Shown here one piece after another: positions 9,201 through 19,024 of a DNA stretch of 64,000 nucleotides; within the stretch, counting starts at the first letter, position 1, and each line of letters begins with the position of its first letter. The notes beneath the pieces were generated by a model. It ran no database searches, had not been told where the DNA came from, and saw nothing but the letters and a program-made list of their open reading frames with translations. This stretch comes from G963422275 sp963422275 (GTDB lineage: Bacteria; Pseudomonadota; Alphaproteobacteria; Rhodobacterales; Rhodobacteraceae): NCBI GenBank assembly GCA_963422275.1, contig OY729418.1:4154001-4218000 (forward strand), in the 5' to 3' direction. A program made the position numbers and the translations under genes.

Positions 9201-9425
9201 TTTATAATATGTCAAAGAAATCATGCATGTCATGAACTTGGCAATGCTCCATCTATAATTTGGCGGACTAAATCAGTTCTCGGATTGAAGTTCTACAGAA
9301 GAGAACTGCGGCAAGCGGCCTGTTTCGCTGGTGTGGCGGCACGCCCTTGCGTTTTCCAAGTTTTAATCATAGGTCATGTATAGTTCATCCGCCTAGCTAG
9401 CTACGCTCGTCAACAGGAATGTCAA

Positions 9426-11447
9426 ATGGCCGACATCTGCCTGCTCAAAAACCTGTATTCAGTTCATTGGCGGAAAGCATGCGCAGTAAGGATGCTTTCT
9501 GTGGATGCCGTGGAACGGGCGAACTCCGGGCATCCGGGAATGCCGATGGGAATGGCCGATGTCGCCACAGTGTTGTTTGAACGACATCTCAAATTCGATT
9601 CCGCCAAGCCGGATTGGCCAGACAGAGACCGATTGATACTATCGGCCGGCCACGGCTCCATGTTGCTATACGCCCTGCTTCATCTTTGCGGCTATGCAGA
9701 TTTCAAACTTGATCAAATTAGGCGATTCCGCCAGCTAGGTTCGGTAACGGCAGGCCACCCGGAGTTCCACCATGGTGCCGGAATTGAAACAACAACCGGA
9801 CCGTTAGGACAGGGGCTAGCCAATGCAGTGGGATTTGCCATCGCAGAAGAGGTTCTTCGAGCCAGATTTGGAAGGGAGATAGTCGACCACAAGACTTACG
9901 CAATCGTCGGAGACGGCTGCCTGATGGAGGGAATCAGCCATGAAGCAATTGGGTTGGCCGGAAATCTCAAACTTTCGAGACTCATCGTGCTTTGGGACAA
10001 CAACGGGATCACGATAGATGGCAAGGTTTCCTTAAGCGATAGGACAGACCAGCTGTCACGCTTCAAGGCGGCCGGCTGGTCGTTCCATGAATGTGATGGT
10101 CACGATCCTAAATCTATAGACACCGCTATATTCAGTGCAAAGCGCAGTTCGCTTCCTGCCTTTGTCGCTTGCAAAACTGAAATTGGTTTCGGCTCGCCGG
10201 AAAAACAGGGAACGGCAGCCGCCCACGGCGCACCACTTGGCGAAAGTGAAATTGCAGCTGTTCGCAAGGCGTACGAATGGACTGAGTCGCCTTTCGACAT
10301 CCCCGATGACATTAGGGCTGAATGGTTGGCGATTGGACGCCGTGGTGCTAACGAACGGATGTTGTGGAATGATCGTCTAGCAAAGCTTTCGGCCAGATGC
10401 CGCGCCGAGTTTGACCGCTTAATGGAGGGGAATTCGCCAGCCCACCTCAGGAATGCTATCGAAAAATTGAAGAAGGAATTCTCGGAAAGCAGGCCCAAGA
10501 TCGCAACTCGAAAATCCTCAGAGTTGGTCCTTAGCAGAACGAATCCTTTAATGATCGAGTCCATCGGCGGTTCAGCCGACCTTACGGGGTCCAACAACAC
10601 TAAGACGCCCGACTTGGCGATCTTCTGTGAAGACAACCGGAAAGGGCGTTACATTCACTACGGCGTTCGTGAACATGCTATGGCAGGGGCCATGAACGGC
10701 ATGGCGCTGCACGGCGGCATTCGACCTTACGGCGGATCATTCTTGTGCTTTACGGACTACGCAAGGGCTGCCATTCGCCTTTCATCGCTCATGGGATTGC
10801 CGGTTACATACGTGATGACACATGACTCAATTGGTCTTGGTGAAGACGGTCCGACCCATCAGCCAATTGAGCATCTTGCCATGTTGAGGGCCACTCCCAA
10901 TCTCCGGGTGTTCCGACCCTGCGACACTGTTGAAACCGCGGAATCCTGGGAATTGGCCTTCATGTCGAAGAACACGCCATCAATACTGGCATTGACAAGG
11001 CAGAGCTTGGTGACTCATAGGGTGGTTCATTCAAGGCGAAATCTTACTGCGAAGGGCGCATACGTCCTTCAGGAGGCCGAGTCGCGTAGGCAAGTCGTTC
11101 TTTTGGCGACAGGCTCAGAGGCTCAAGTTGCAACTGAAGCGAGACAAATACTGGAGAGCGAGGGGATCGGCACACGTGTCGTGTCAATGCCATGTTGGGA
11201 AATCTTCGAAGAGCAGACTTCAACTTACCGTAAGAGCGTGCTACCGCAGGGCCCTGTGCGGGTCGCTATTGAGGCCGCTGTACGTCAAGGCTGGGACAAG
11301 TGGCTTATTGGAGAACGAGGCAGCGAGCGCAAGGCGGCTTTTGTGGGAATGGAATCCTATGGAGCATCCGCACCCGCAGATGATCTGTTTAGACATTTTG
11401 GTATCACTCCGGCCACGGTCGTCGAGCGTGTGAAGGAGTTGCTCTGA
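9426..11447 (+). CDS. tkt: Transketolase
   Basis: A ThDP enzyme moving two-carbon ketol units between sugar phosphates in the pentose-phosphate and Calvin pathways; cytoplasmic. The 673 residues are full length. Seen: the substrate-site SGHPGMPMG near 36, the ThDP motif GDGCLMEG ending at WDNNGITIDG, the pyrimidine domain with YGVREHAMAGAMNGMALHGG near 415, and the C-terminal domain. It is first in a run with gap, pgk and fba; gap begins 31 bases downstream. The 225 bases upstream separate it from an IS1595 relic and hold its promoter, which I could not define. Confidence 0.96.
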   Translation: MADICLLKNLYSVHWRKACAVRMLSVDAVERANSGHPGMPMGMADVATVLFERHLKFDSAKPDWPDRDRLILSAGHGSMLLYALLHLCGYADFKLDQIRRFRQLGSVTAGHPEFHHGAGIETTTGPLGQGLANAVGFAIAEEVLRARFGREIVDHKTYAIVGDGCLMEGISHEAIGLAGNLKLSRLIVLWDNNGITIDGKVSLSDRTDQLSRFKAAGWSFHECDGHDPKSIDTAIFSAKRSSLPAFVACKTEIGFGSPEKQGTAAAHGAPLGESEIAAVRKAYEWTESPFDIPDDIRAEWLAIGRRGANERMLWNDRLAKLSARCRAEFDRLMEGNSPAHLRNAIEKLKKEFSESRPKIATRKSSELVLSRTNPLMIESIGGSADLTGSNNTKTPDLAIFCEDNRKGRYIHYGVREHAMAGAMNGMALHGGIRPYGGSFLCFTDYARAAIRLSSLMGLPVTYVMTHDSIGLGEDGPTHQPIEHLAMLRATPNLRVFRPCDTVETAESWELAFMSKNTPSILALTRQSLVTHRVVHSRRNLTAKGAYVLQEAESRRQVVLLATGSEAQVATEARQILESEGIGTRVVSMPCWEIFEEQTSTYRKSVLPQGPVRVAIEAAVRQGWDKWLIGERGSERKAAFVGMESYGASAPADDLFRHFGITPATVVERVKELL

Positions 11448-11478
11448 CAGTGCGCAAAAAGGAAGTTGAAGGGCGTGC

Positions 11479-12477
11479 ATGGCTTTAAAAGTGGGAATCA
11501 ACGGGTTTGGGCGAATCGGCAGAAACGTCCTGCGGGCAGTCGCCGAGTCTAATCGCTCCGATATTGAAGTTGTGGCAATAAATGACTTGGCACCGGTGGA
11601 GAGTCTTGCTCACCTTCTTGAATTTGACTCCGTGCACGGCCGCTTTCCTTTTGACATCTCCGTAGTGAATGATTCGATTGACTTCGGGAGTGGGCCGATC
11701 GCCGTTACCGCTGTTCGTGCTCCCGAGAATCTGCCGTGGACAGACATTGACATGGCACTGGAATGTACTGGGTTGTTTGTCAGTCGAGACGAAGCCGCAC
11801 GCCACCTCGAGAACGGATGTTCGCGGGTTCTTGTATCCGCCCCGGCGCCCGGAGCCGACAAGACCGTCGTTTTCGGCGTCAATCACGAATCCCTGACCGA
11901 AAACGATCTTATTGTCTCGAACGCCTCATGCACGACAAATTGCCTTGCTCCGATCGCGAAAGTGCTGAATGACTCAATCGGGATTCAACGCGGGTTCATG
12001 ACGACTATCCATAGTTACACGGGAGATCAGCCAACGCTGGATGCAATCCATAAAGATTTGTACCGGGCAAGATCGGCCGCTATGTCCATGATCCCAACTT
12101 CTACAGGGGCAGCCCGGGCAGTTGGCCTCGTGCTTCCCGAATTGGCAGGAAAGCTCGATGGCGTGGCAATAAGGGTGCCCACTCCTAACGTTTCAGTGGT
12201 CGATTTCACTTTTGAAACAGCGACTGGCACAACCGCCGACGAAATTAATGGCTATATCAAGGAGGCATCGGAAGGAAGCCTGCGCGGGGTGCTTGGCTAC
12301 ACGGATCGGCCGAATGTTTCGCTGGATTTCAACCATGATCCACGATCTTCAATTTTTCACATGGATCAAACCAAGGTGATGGATGGTCGGTTTTGCCGCG
12401 TACTCAGTTGGTATGACAATGAATGGGGATTCTCCAATCGGATGGTGGACGTCGCGATTGAAATGAACCGAAAGTGA
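11479..12477 (+). CDS. gap: Type I glyceraldehyde-3-phosphate dehydrogenase
   Basis: Interconverts glyceraldehyde-3-phosphate and 1,3-bisphosphoglycerate with a nicotinamide cofactor. 332 residues. The NAD-binding fold starts at once (KVGINGFGRIGRNVLRA). The catalytic cysteine sits in SNASCTTNCLAP near residue 153, followed by the phosphate-site TIHSYTGDQ and the late WYDNEWGFSNRM. The IND after strand two contains the Asp typical of NAD preference, so a catabolic or dual role is likely. It follows tkt closely and precedes pgk by 97 bases. Confidence 0.96.
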   Translation: MALKVGINGFGRIGRNVLRAVAESNRSDIEVVAINDLAPVESLAHLLEFDSVHGRFPFDISVVNDSIDFGSGPIAVTAVRAPENLPWTDIDMALECTGLFVSRDEAARHLENGCSRVLVSAPAPGADKTVVFGVNHESLTENDLIVSNASCTTNCLAPIAKVLNDSIGIQRGFMTTIHSYTGDQPTLDAIHKDLYRARSAAMSMIPTSTGAARAVGLVLPELAGKLDGVAIRVPTPNVSVVDFTFETATGTTADEINGYIKEASEGSLRGVLGYTDRPNVSLDFNHDPRSSIFHMDQTKVMDGRFCRVLSWYDNEWGFSNRMVDVAIEMNRK

Positions 12478-12574
12478 AGCCTGGTCCCTCCATTTTGCTG
12501 CTAGGAGAATTTGGGCAAAACTACCGGCGGCACCTACTCTCTGCTGCTTTGCGATTTAGGCAGGCATTGTAACA

Positions 12575-13765
12575 ATGACCTTGAGAGTGATCGGGGACAT
12601 TCCACTTTCCGGGCGACGGGTTCTGACTCGTACTGACATAAATGTTCCTGTTGAGGCCGGCGAAGTTTCGGACCTGACTCGGATCGAGCGAGCCGCACCA
12701 ACGATTGCTGAAATTCGCCGCCTCGGAGGAATTCCCATTCTGCTCTCTCACCTTGGGCGGCCAACGACAGGAGTTGATCCGGATCTTTCGCTCAAGCAAC
12801 TTGTTCCTCTTCTGGCAACGGTGTTGAAATGCGACGTGCAGTTCTGCGAAAAAACAGTTGGTGACTGTGCGACCGCGCAAGTACGCGAACTGAAACCCGG
12901 CGACGTAATCTTGATGGAGAATTTGCGCTTCGACCCTGGCGAATCCATGAACGATCCCGCGTATGTCGAGAAATTGGCTCAATTGGGAGATGTTTATTGC
13001 AATGACGCGTTCTCGGTTTCGCACAGGAGACATGCGTCGATCTGCGGAATTGCTAAGCGCGTCCCATCGTTCGCTGGTTGTTCGCTCGTGAACGAACTGA
13101 AAATCCTAGCGTCCGTGCTAGGTGATGCGAAGCGGCCTCTTGCGGCTGTGGTTGGAGGATCTAAAATCTCCACGAAGCTTTCGTTGCTTGGCAATCTAGT
13201 CATGAAGGTGGATTATCTGCTTGTTGGCGGTGCCATGGCGAACACCTTTCTCTTGGCCAAATGCTGCGAGGTCGGCAAGTCGCTCGTGGAACCAAACTTG
13301 GTGCGGTCGGCCGTTGAAATCCTTCAGCTTGCCGATCAACAAGGATGCAAGATTCTCCTTCCTGTAGACTTGGTAGTGTCCAAGAAGCTCGCGCCCAATG
13401 CGCCAATTCGTGTCGTCCATGCTGACGGGTGTCCGGAAGACTCAATGATTCTGGATGCAGGACCTCGCACCATCCAGCAGTTTGGGGCAGTGCTTGAAAG
13501 ATGCAGGACTGCGATATGGAATGGCCCTCTAGGCGCATTTGAGACTTTTCCATTTGATTCTGCAACCAACGAGCTAGCTCGAAAAGTAGCCAGCCTGACG
13601 GAGGCTGGGACCCTGAACTCTGTCGCGGGTGGCGGAGATACGCTTGCGGCACTTAACCGGTCCGATACAACTGCGTCATTTCGATATGTTTCCACAGCTG
13701 GGGGGGCTTTTCTAGAGTGGATGGAGGGCAAGACACTCCCCGGTATCGCAGTGCTTGAAGCATAG
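12575..13765 (+). CDS. pgk: Phosphoglycerate kinase
   Basis: Transfers phosphate between 1,3-bisphosphoglycerate and ADP. The 396 residues match the usual monomer. Seen: the substrate-binding TRTDINVPVE, the LSHLGRPT histidine/arginine loop near 60, MENLRFDPGE near 110, the hinge VVGGSKISTKLSLL near 190, and the nucleotide-site GGGDTLAALN near 350 with a C-terminal FLEWMEGKTLPGIAVL. It lies directly after gap and before fba, so one transcript is likely. The 97-base gap before it could hold its own promoter, though none is obvious. Confidence 0.96.
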   Translation: MTLRVIGDIPLSGRRVLTRTDINVPVEAGEVSDLTRIERAAPTIAEIRRLGGIPILLSHLGRPTTGVDPDLSLKQLVPLLATVLKCDVQFCEKTVGDCATAQVRELKPGDVILMENLRFDPGESMNDPAYVEKLAQLGDVYCNDAFSVSHRRHASICGIAKRVPSFAGCSLVNELKILASVLGDAKRPLAAVVGGSKISTKLSLLGNLVMKVDYLLVGGAMANTFLLAKCCEVGKSLVEPNLVRSAVEILQLADQQGCKILLPVDLVVSKKLAPNAPIRVVHADGCPEDSMILDAGPRTIQQFGAVLERCRTAIWNGPLGAFETFPFDSATNELARKVASLTEAGTLNSVAGGGDTLAALNRSDTTASFRYVSTAGGAFLEWMEGKTLPGIAVLEA

Positions 13766-13830
13766 CGTTCGATGCAATAGGTTGCTGTCGGAACCGGATA
13801 AATGTGGAGTACCTGACCGGGAAATAGAAG

Positions 13831-14760
13831 ATGAGAGTTACCCGTACAGTCAAGAAAATTCTCTCCAACTATGAGTCAGACTCTCCTGGCGTCAAAGCGA
13901 ATCTCTGCCGGATTCTATGCAGCGGCAAGCTAGCGGGCACGGGCAAGATGATCATCCTTCCTGTCGATCAGGGTTTCGAACACGGACCGGATCGCAGTTT
14001 CAGCCAGAATCTCGATGCCTATGATCCCCACTACCACTACCGGTTTGCGATAGATGCGGGACTGAACGCATATGCAGCTCCATTGGGAATGCTTGAAGCT
14101 GGTGCAGACACTTTTGCTGCTCAAATTCCTACCATACTGAAAGCAAACTCCGCAAACTCTCTTGCCCCATCGAGCTGTGCGAAAAATCAGGCGATCACCG
14201 CATCGGTGAACGATGCACTGCGCTTGGGATGCGCGGCCATAGGATTCACGATCTATCCAGGGTCTTCCGCTGCCAACGAAATGATCGAGGAGGTTACAGA
14301 ACTTCGAAACGAGGCCGAAGCTTGCGGACTCGCTACGGTGATCTGGTCCTACCCCCGCGGCGAAGACCTGTCGACGCAAGGAGAGTCTGCATTGGACGTA
14401 ACCGCCTATGCCGTGCAAATAGCGGCCTTGCTTGGCGCGCACATCATCAAGATCAAGCTTCCAACTGCGCATCTTGAACAACCCGAGGCACGGAAAATCC
14501 TTAAGTCACATGCCGTCGCCGAATTCTCGAAGGCGGAAATCGTCCGCCACTGCGTGCGCGCGGCATTCAATGGCCGACGTCTTGTTGTATTCTCCGGCGG
14601 TGCGGCAAAGGGCAAGGATGGTGTCTACGCTGATGCACGTGCTATACTGGCGGGCGGCGGCAATGGATCCATCATCGGGCGGAACAGCTTTCAGAGACCT
14701 CGCGAGGACGCCCTCCTACTTCTCTCGAATCTTGCCGACATCTACAAGGAAAGCTCCTGA
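13831..14760 (+). CDS. Class I fructose-bisphosphate aldolase (DhnA type)
   Basis: Cleaves or forms fructose-1,6-bisphosphate by a Schiff-base mechanism. 309 residues. The bacterial/archaeal DhnA-type signature is seen: ILPVDQGFEHGP near 48, IGFTIYPGS, VIWSYPRGE, the Schiff-base lysine in HIIKIKLP near 210, and VVFSGGAAKG plus GSIIGRNSFQR for phosphate binding. Last of the tkt-gap-pgk-fba run. It is metal-independent, unlike the zinc enzyme usual beside Calvin-cycle genes, which points to glycolysis or gluconeogenesis here. The name fbaB would fit; symbols vary. Confidence 0.92.
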   Translation: MRVTRTVKKILSNYESDSPGVKANLCRILCSGKLAGTGKMIILPVDQGFEHGPDRSFSQNLDAYDPHYHYRFAIDAGLNAYAAPLGMLEAGADTFAAQIPTILKANSANSLAPSSCAKNQAITASVNDALRLGCAAIGFTIYPGSSAANEMIEEVTELRNEAEACGLATVIWSYPRGEDLSTQGESALDVTAYAVQIAALLGAHIIKIKLPTAHLEQPEARKILKSHAVAEFSKAEIVRHCVRAAFNGRRLVVFSGGAAKGKDGVYADARAILAGGGNGSIIGRNSFQRPREDALLLLSNLADIYKESS

Positions 14761-14865
14761 ACGGATGCGGCATGCTCGCATGCCGCCGAAAATTCATTAA
14801 CAATATTTTTTGATTGTGCAATAATCGCTAAAGAGCAAGCAAGCTAAATATAAAGGCGACACATA

Positions 14866-15183
14866 TTGCGCAGGCGCACTAGACCAAGAAAATTTACCGG
14901 TCCAATTCTTGGGATGGCCGTGTATTTTGGTGTCATGTGCATACTCGGAATTTATTTTACCCATTCTGCCGTGCATGGCACGTATGGCATCATAAACAGG
15001 CTCCAGATGCAAAAAACTGAAGTAAAACTCAGGCACGAGCTGGAATTGCTCAAGGCGGAGGTTGAGCGTATGCGCAACAGAACTCACCGGCTATCTGAAA
15101 TGAGCCTCGATCTAGACCTGCTCGATGAGCGAGCTCGACAAGTTCTTGGATATGTGAGCACCGACGACTTCGTGATCAATTAA
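14866..15183 (+). CDS. ftsB: Septum formation initiator FtsB/DivIC-like
   Basis: A 105-residue bitopic membrane protein. Seen: a short basic cytoplasmic start (RRRTRPRKF), one membrane segment (about 13-33, ILGMAVYFGVMCILGIYF), then a periplasmic coiled coil (about 40-80, with KLRHELELLKAEVERM). The tail has the alphaproteobacterial LDLLDERARQVLGY. FtsB joins FtsL and FtsQ in the divisome. The start is TTG at 14866. Its place just before pdhABC is a conserved alphaproteobacterial order. Confidence 0.9.
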   Translation: MRRRTRPRKFTGPILGMAVYFGVMCILGIYFTHSAVHGTYGIINRLQMQKTEVKLRHELELLKAEVERMRNRTHRLSEMSLDLDLLDERARQVLGYVSTDDFVIN

Positions 15184-15301
15184 TCCTCAGCATCAGGCGA
15201 ACACGACGCCAACCAAAAACATGAATTGAATGACCTCAATGTCAGTGATATCCACTGACCTCGAAAATGTTCCCCGCAAATCTCTTCCGGAGGTCAATCC
15301 A

Positions 15302-16297
15302 ATGCCTGCGAGAAAGCGTGCCCACAAGCCCGCATTCAAGAAGGAAGACCTCCTTCATTTTTATCGGGAAATGCTTCTCATACGGAGATTCGAGGAAAAG
15401 GCTGGCCAGTTGTACGGGATGGGGCTAATTGGTGGGTTCTGTCACCTTTATATCGGACAGGAAGCGGTCGTCGTAGGCTTGGAGGCGGCAAGCGAAGATG
15501 GTGACAGGCGGATCACGGCTTACCGGGATCACGGGCACATGCTTGCCTGCGGCATGGATCCGGACGGCGTGATGGCAGAGCTGACTGGCCGAGAGGGTGG
15601 ATACTCACGCGGCAAGGGAGGCTCTATGCACATGTTCAGCAAAGAGAGGAGCTTCTTTGGCGGGCATGGGATTGTCGGAGCACAAGTGCCAATAGGAGCT
15701 GGCTTGGCTTTTGCCGACAAATACTTGGAAAATGGTCGCGTCACCTTTGCATATTTTGGCGATGGCGCGGCCAATCAGGGCCAAGTTTACGAAACATTCA
15801 ACATGGCGAGCCTATGGAAGCTGCCAGTGATCTTCGTGATCGAAAACAATCAATATGCAATGGGAACGAAACTATCGCGGGGCTCGTCGACACCGAAACT
15901 GTACACCCGAGGCGAGGCATTCGCCATACAGGGCGAAGTCGTGGACGGAATGGACGTGCTTGCGGTGAAGGCAGCCGGATTGAAGGCGGCGGCGCACTGC
16001 CGGTCCGGAAAGGGACCGTACATACTGGAAATGCTCACATACAGATATCGCGGTCATTCAATGTCTGACCCCGCCAAGTACAGGACACGCGAGGAGGTCC
16101 AAAAGATTCGCAGCGAAAAAGACCCCATCGTTCATGTGAGAGATCTACTTACAAGCAATGAACTCACCAACGAATCAGAACTGAAGAACATTGATCTTGA
16201 TATCAAGGCAATCGTAAGCAAATCAGCGAACTTCGCGCGCACCAACCCCGAACCCGATGCGTCCGAACTTTGGACTGACGTGTACGCTGAGATGTAA
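15302..16297 (+). CDS. pdhA: Pyruvate dehydrogenase E1 component, alpha subunit
   Basis: With the beta subunit it decarboxylates pyruvate using ThDP and passes the acetyl group to the lipoyl arm of E2. 331 residues from the ATG at 15302, chosen because GGAGG lies 9 bases before it; an in-frame start at 15230 would add a 24-residue leader. Seen: the ERRFEEK-like N-terminus, GFCHLYIGQEA, YRDHGHML, GKGGSMHMF, and the ThDP motif GDGAANQGQ to NNQYAMGT. It heads pdhA-pdhB-pdhC. Confidence 0.95.
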   Translation: MPARKRAHKPAFKKEDLLHFYREMLLIRRFEEKAGQLYGMGLIGGFCHLYIGQEAVVVGLEAASEDGDRRITAYRDHGHMLACGMDPDGVMAELTGREGGYSRGKGGSMHMFSKERSFFGGHGIVGAQVPIGAGLAFADKYLENGRVTFAYFGDGAANQGQVYETFNMASLWKLPVIFVIENNQYAMGTKLSRGSSTPKLYTRGEAFAIQGEVVDGMDVLAVKAAGLKAAAHCRSGKGPYILEMLTYRYRGHSMSDPAKYRTREEVQKIRSEKDPIVHVRDLLTSNELTNESELKNIDLDIKAIVSKSANFARTNPEPDASELWTDVYAEM

Positions 16298-16333
16298 GGG
16301 CCAGAATCCAGTCGATAAAGAGGAGACCATAAC

Positions 16334-17695
16334 TTGTCTTCCGACATCCTCATGCCCGCCCTTTCCCCGACAATGGAAACGGGTACACTTGCCAAGTGGC
16401 ACGTCAAGGAAGGCGATGCCGTTGCAAGCGGCGACATCCTTGCGGAAATTGAAACCGACAAGGCAGTAATGGAATTCGAAGCGACGGAAGACGGGATAAT
16501 CGACACCATTCTGGTGAACGAGGGATCAGAGGACATACCGGTGAATTCCCCCATCGCCACGCTGATCATTGAGGGCGAAAATCCAGTAATGAGTGCCACA
16601 CCTGCCGCTCCTGCATCGACGAGGTCGGTGTCAAGGCAGAAGGGTCCAAGTATTGCAACGGAACTTCGGTCTCCAAACGCTTCCTTGGAGACCGAAGTTC
16701 CGGAAGAGACCGAAATGGTTCAGACCACTGTCCGGGAAGCACTCAGAGACGCAATGGCCGAAGAAATGCGCCGCGACGGGTCTGTGTTCCTGATGGGTGA
16801 GGAGGTTGCGGAATACCAAGGAGCCTACAAGGTATCCCAAGGTTTGCTAGAAGAGTTCGGATCCAAGAGAGTCATCGACACACCAATTACCGAGCACGGA
16901 TTTACCGGCTTGGGCGTAGGCGCTGCTTTTGGTGGCCTGCGGCCCATTGTGGAATTCATGACCTTCAACTTCGCAATGCAAGCTATCGACCAGATCGTGA
17001 ACTCCGCAGCCAAGACACTGTACATGTCAGGGGGGCAGATGGGATGCCCGATCGTGATTAGGGGCCCCAACGGCGCAGCAGCGAGGGTCGCGGCCCAGCA
17101 CAGTCAGGACTACGCGTCTTGGTATGCCCATATTCCCGGTTTAAAGGTCGTGCAACCCTACTCAGCTGCCGATGCGAAAGGACTTCTCAAGTCTGCAATT
17201 CGCGACCCCAACCCCGTGATCATGCTCGAAAACGAGATCATGTATGGCAGGAGTTTTGACGTTCCTGTTCACGACGACTTCATCGTTCCGATCGGGAAGG
17301 CCAATGTCATGCGACCCGGCAACGACTTAACCATTGTTTCCTTCGGTATTGGCATGCATCACGTACTTGAGGCAGCGAACCAACTTGCCGCCGACGGAAT
17401 CGATGCGGAGATTATTGATCTTAGGACACTGCGTCCGATGGACACCGAAACCGTCGTGCAATCGGTCAAGAAAACCAACTGCTGCGTGACTGTGGAAGAA
17501 GGTTGGCCAGTTTGCTCAATTGGGAATTACGTCAGTTCCGTGATCATGCAACAGGCCTTCGATTGGCTTGACGCGCCGGTCGTGAACTGCACTGGAAAGG
17601 ATGTTCCCATGCCATATGCTGCGAACCTTGAAAAATTGGCGCTGGTAACTCCTTCCGAGATCATCGAGGCTGCCAAGACGGTCACATACCGTTAG
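16334..17695 (+). CDS. pdhB: Pyruvate dehydrogenase E1 beta subunit with N-terminal lipoyl domain
   Basis: The 453 residues contain two parts. Residues 1-80 are a lipoyl domain with the lipoylated lysine in ETDKAVMEFEA. A flexible linker follows (about 85-130). The rest is the E1-beta transketolase-like fold, with TVREALRDAMAEEM, LMGEEVAEYQGAYKVSQGL and a C-terminal LRTLRPMDTETV. Lipoyl-E1-beta fusion is known from alphaproteobacteria. The start is TTG at 16334 with AGGAG 9 bases upstream. It pairs with PdhA and feeds PdhC. Confidence 0.95.
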   Translation: MSSDILMPALSPTMETGTLAKWHVKEGDAVASGDILAEIETDKAVMEFEATEDGIIDTILVNEGSEDIPVNSPIATLIIEGENPVMSATPAAPASTRSVSRQKGPSIATELRSPNASLETEVPEETEMVQTTVREALRDAMAEEMRRDGSVFLMGEEVAEYQGAYKVSQGLLEEFGSKRVIDTPITEHGFTGLGVGAAFGGLRPIVEFMTFNFAMQAIDQIVNSAAKTLYMSGGQMGCPIVIRGPNGAAARVAAQHSQDYASWYAHIPGLKVVQPYSAADAKGLLKSAIRDPNPVIMLENEIMYGRSFDVPVHDDFIVPIGKANVMRPGNDLTIVSFGIGMHHVLEAANQLAADGIDAEIIDLRTLRPMDTETVVQSVKKTNCCVTVEEGWPVCSIGNYVSSVIMQQAFDWLDAPVVNCTGKDVPMPYAANLEKLALVTPSEIIEAAKTVTYR

Positions 17696-17707
17696 AGGGT
17701 CCAAGCC

Positions 17708-18997
17708 ATGCCGACTCAGATCCTGATGCCCACCCTGTCCCCCACCATGGAAGCGGGCACGCTCGCAAAGTGGCTTGTCGTAGAGGGCGATAGGATTGAG
17801 GCGGGCGATCTCATAGCAGAAATCGAAACGGACAAGGCAATCATGGAATTCGAGGCCGTCGACGATGGCACTTTGGGAAAGATCCTTGTGCCAGAGGGCA
17901 GCACCGGAATCAGGGTGAACTCACCGATTGCCCTTTTATTGAACGACGGAGAAGGTTTACCTGACGATTTGGAAGAATTCGCCAGCCCACGCTCGCAGAT
18001 TGCTGACTTGACGCAAACCGCGGACGTACAAGTTTCACACTTGGATACGCAATCGGCACAGCGACAGAAAGGTGTCGCGAGCGAGCGGATATTTGCGTCC
18101 CCGCTCGCTCGCCGAATAGCGCAGGAAGCAGGAGTGGACCTCGGCAAGGTAAGTGGCAGTGGCCCAGGCGGAAGGGTTATCAAACGGGATGTCGAACAGG
18201 AATCTGCACGCCCGGTGACTGGTCATGCCGTATCTCCAACCTCGGCTACGCGAGAGCTTTTGAAAGGCATGGATTCTAGTGCCGTTGCTGCCATCTACAA
18301 AGGCCGCGAATACGATGAGGTCAAGCTTGATGGAATGCGGAAGACCATTGCCGCACGATTAACCGAAGCGAAGCAGACGATACCGCACTTCTATCTGCGA
18401 CGGGAAATCCACCTAGACAAACTTTTGTCTCTTCGATCGGAAGTGAACAAGTCCTTGGAACCGAAGGGCATCAAGCTTTCAATCAATGACTTCATCATCA
18501 AGGCGTCTGCCTTGGCACTTCAGTCGGTTCCCAACGCGAACGCAGTTTGGAGCGGAGACAGAATCTTTCTACTGAAACCGTCAGATGTAGCAGTTGCAGT
18601 AGCGGTTGAGGGAGGTCTGTTCACTCCGGTGATCAAGGACGCTCATGAAAAATCGGTAACTGAACTCTCAAGCGAAATGAAGGACTTAGCCAATCGCGCT
18701 CGCAGCCGGTCCTTGAAACCGCAGGAATATTTGGGTGGCAGTTTTGCGATCTCTAATCTTGGAATGTACGGCATCGAAAACTTCGACGCCGTGATCAATC
18801 CACCGCATGGATCGATACTAGCGGTCGGGGCGGGCCTGCGAAAGCCCGTGTCCGGTCAGGACGGGCAAGTTGAGTTCGCCACGCTGATGTCAGTAACGCT
18901 GTCGATTGATCATCGGGTTATCGATGGGGTCTTGGGGGCACAGTTTCTTGCAGAAATCACCAAGAACCTTGAAAGCCCGCTGCTGATGCTCATCTAA
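17708..18997 (+). CDS. pdhC: Dihydrolipoamide acetyltransferase (E2)
   Basis: The core of the pyruvate dehydrogenase complex, making acetyl-CoA. 429 residues with a lipoyl domain (1-80, lysine in ETDKAIMEFEA), a peripheral-subunit-binding domain (about 120-155, SPLARRIAQEAGVDL then GSGPGGRVIKRDV), and a catalytic domain ending with the active-site DHRVIDG near 405. It starts 12 bases after pdhB. No E3 (lpd) gene follows; the convergent cysE comes next. So E3 is encoded elsewhere or shared. Confidence 0.96.
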   Translation: MPTQILMPTLSPTMEAGTLAKWLVVEGDRIEAGDLIAEIETDKAIMEFEAVDDGTLGKILVPEGSTGIRVNSPIALLLNDGEGLPDDLEEFASPRSQIADLTQTADVQVSHLDTQSAQRQKGVASERIFASPLARRIAQEAGVDLGKVSGSGPGGRVIKRDVEQESARPVTGHAVSPTSATRELLKGMDSSAVAAIYKGREYDEVKLDGMRKTIAARLTEAKQTIPHFYLRREIHLDKLLSLRSEVNKSLEPKGIKLSINDFIIKASALALQSVPNANAVWSGDRIFLLKPSDVAVAVAVEGGLFTPVIKDAHEKSVTELSSEMKDLANRARSRSLKPQEYLGGSFAISNLGMYGIENFDAVINPPHGSILAVGAGLRKPVSGQDGQVEFATLMSVTLSIDHRVIDGVLGAQFLAEITKNLESPLLMLI

Positions 18998-19024
18998 TCT
19001 CGGACTCGAAGCTACTGAAATATC

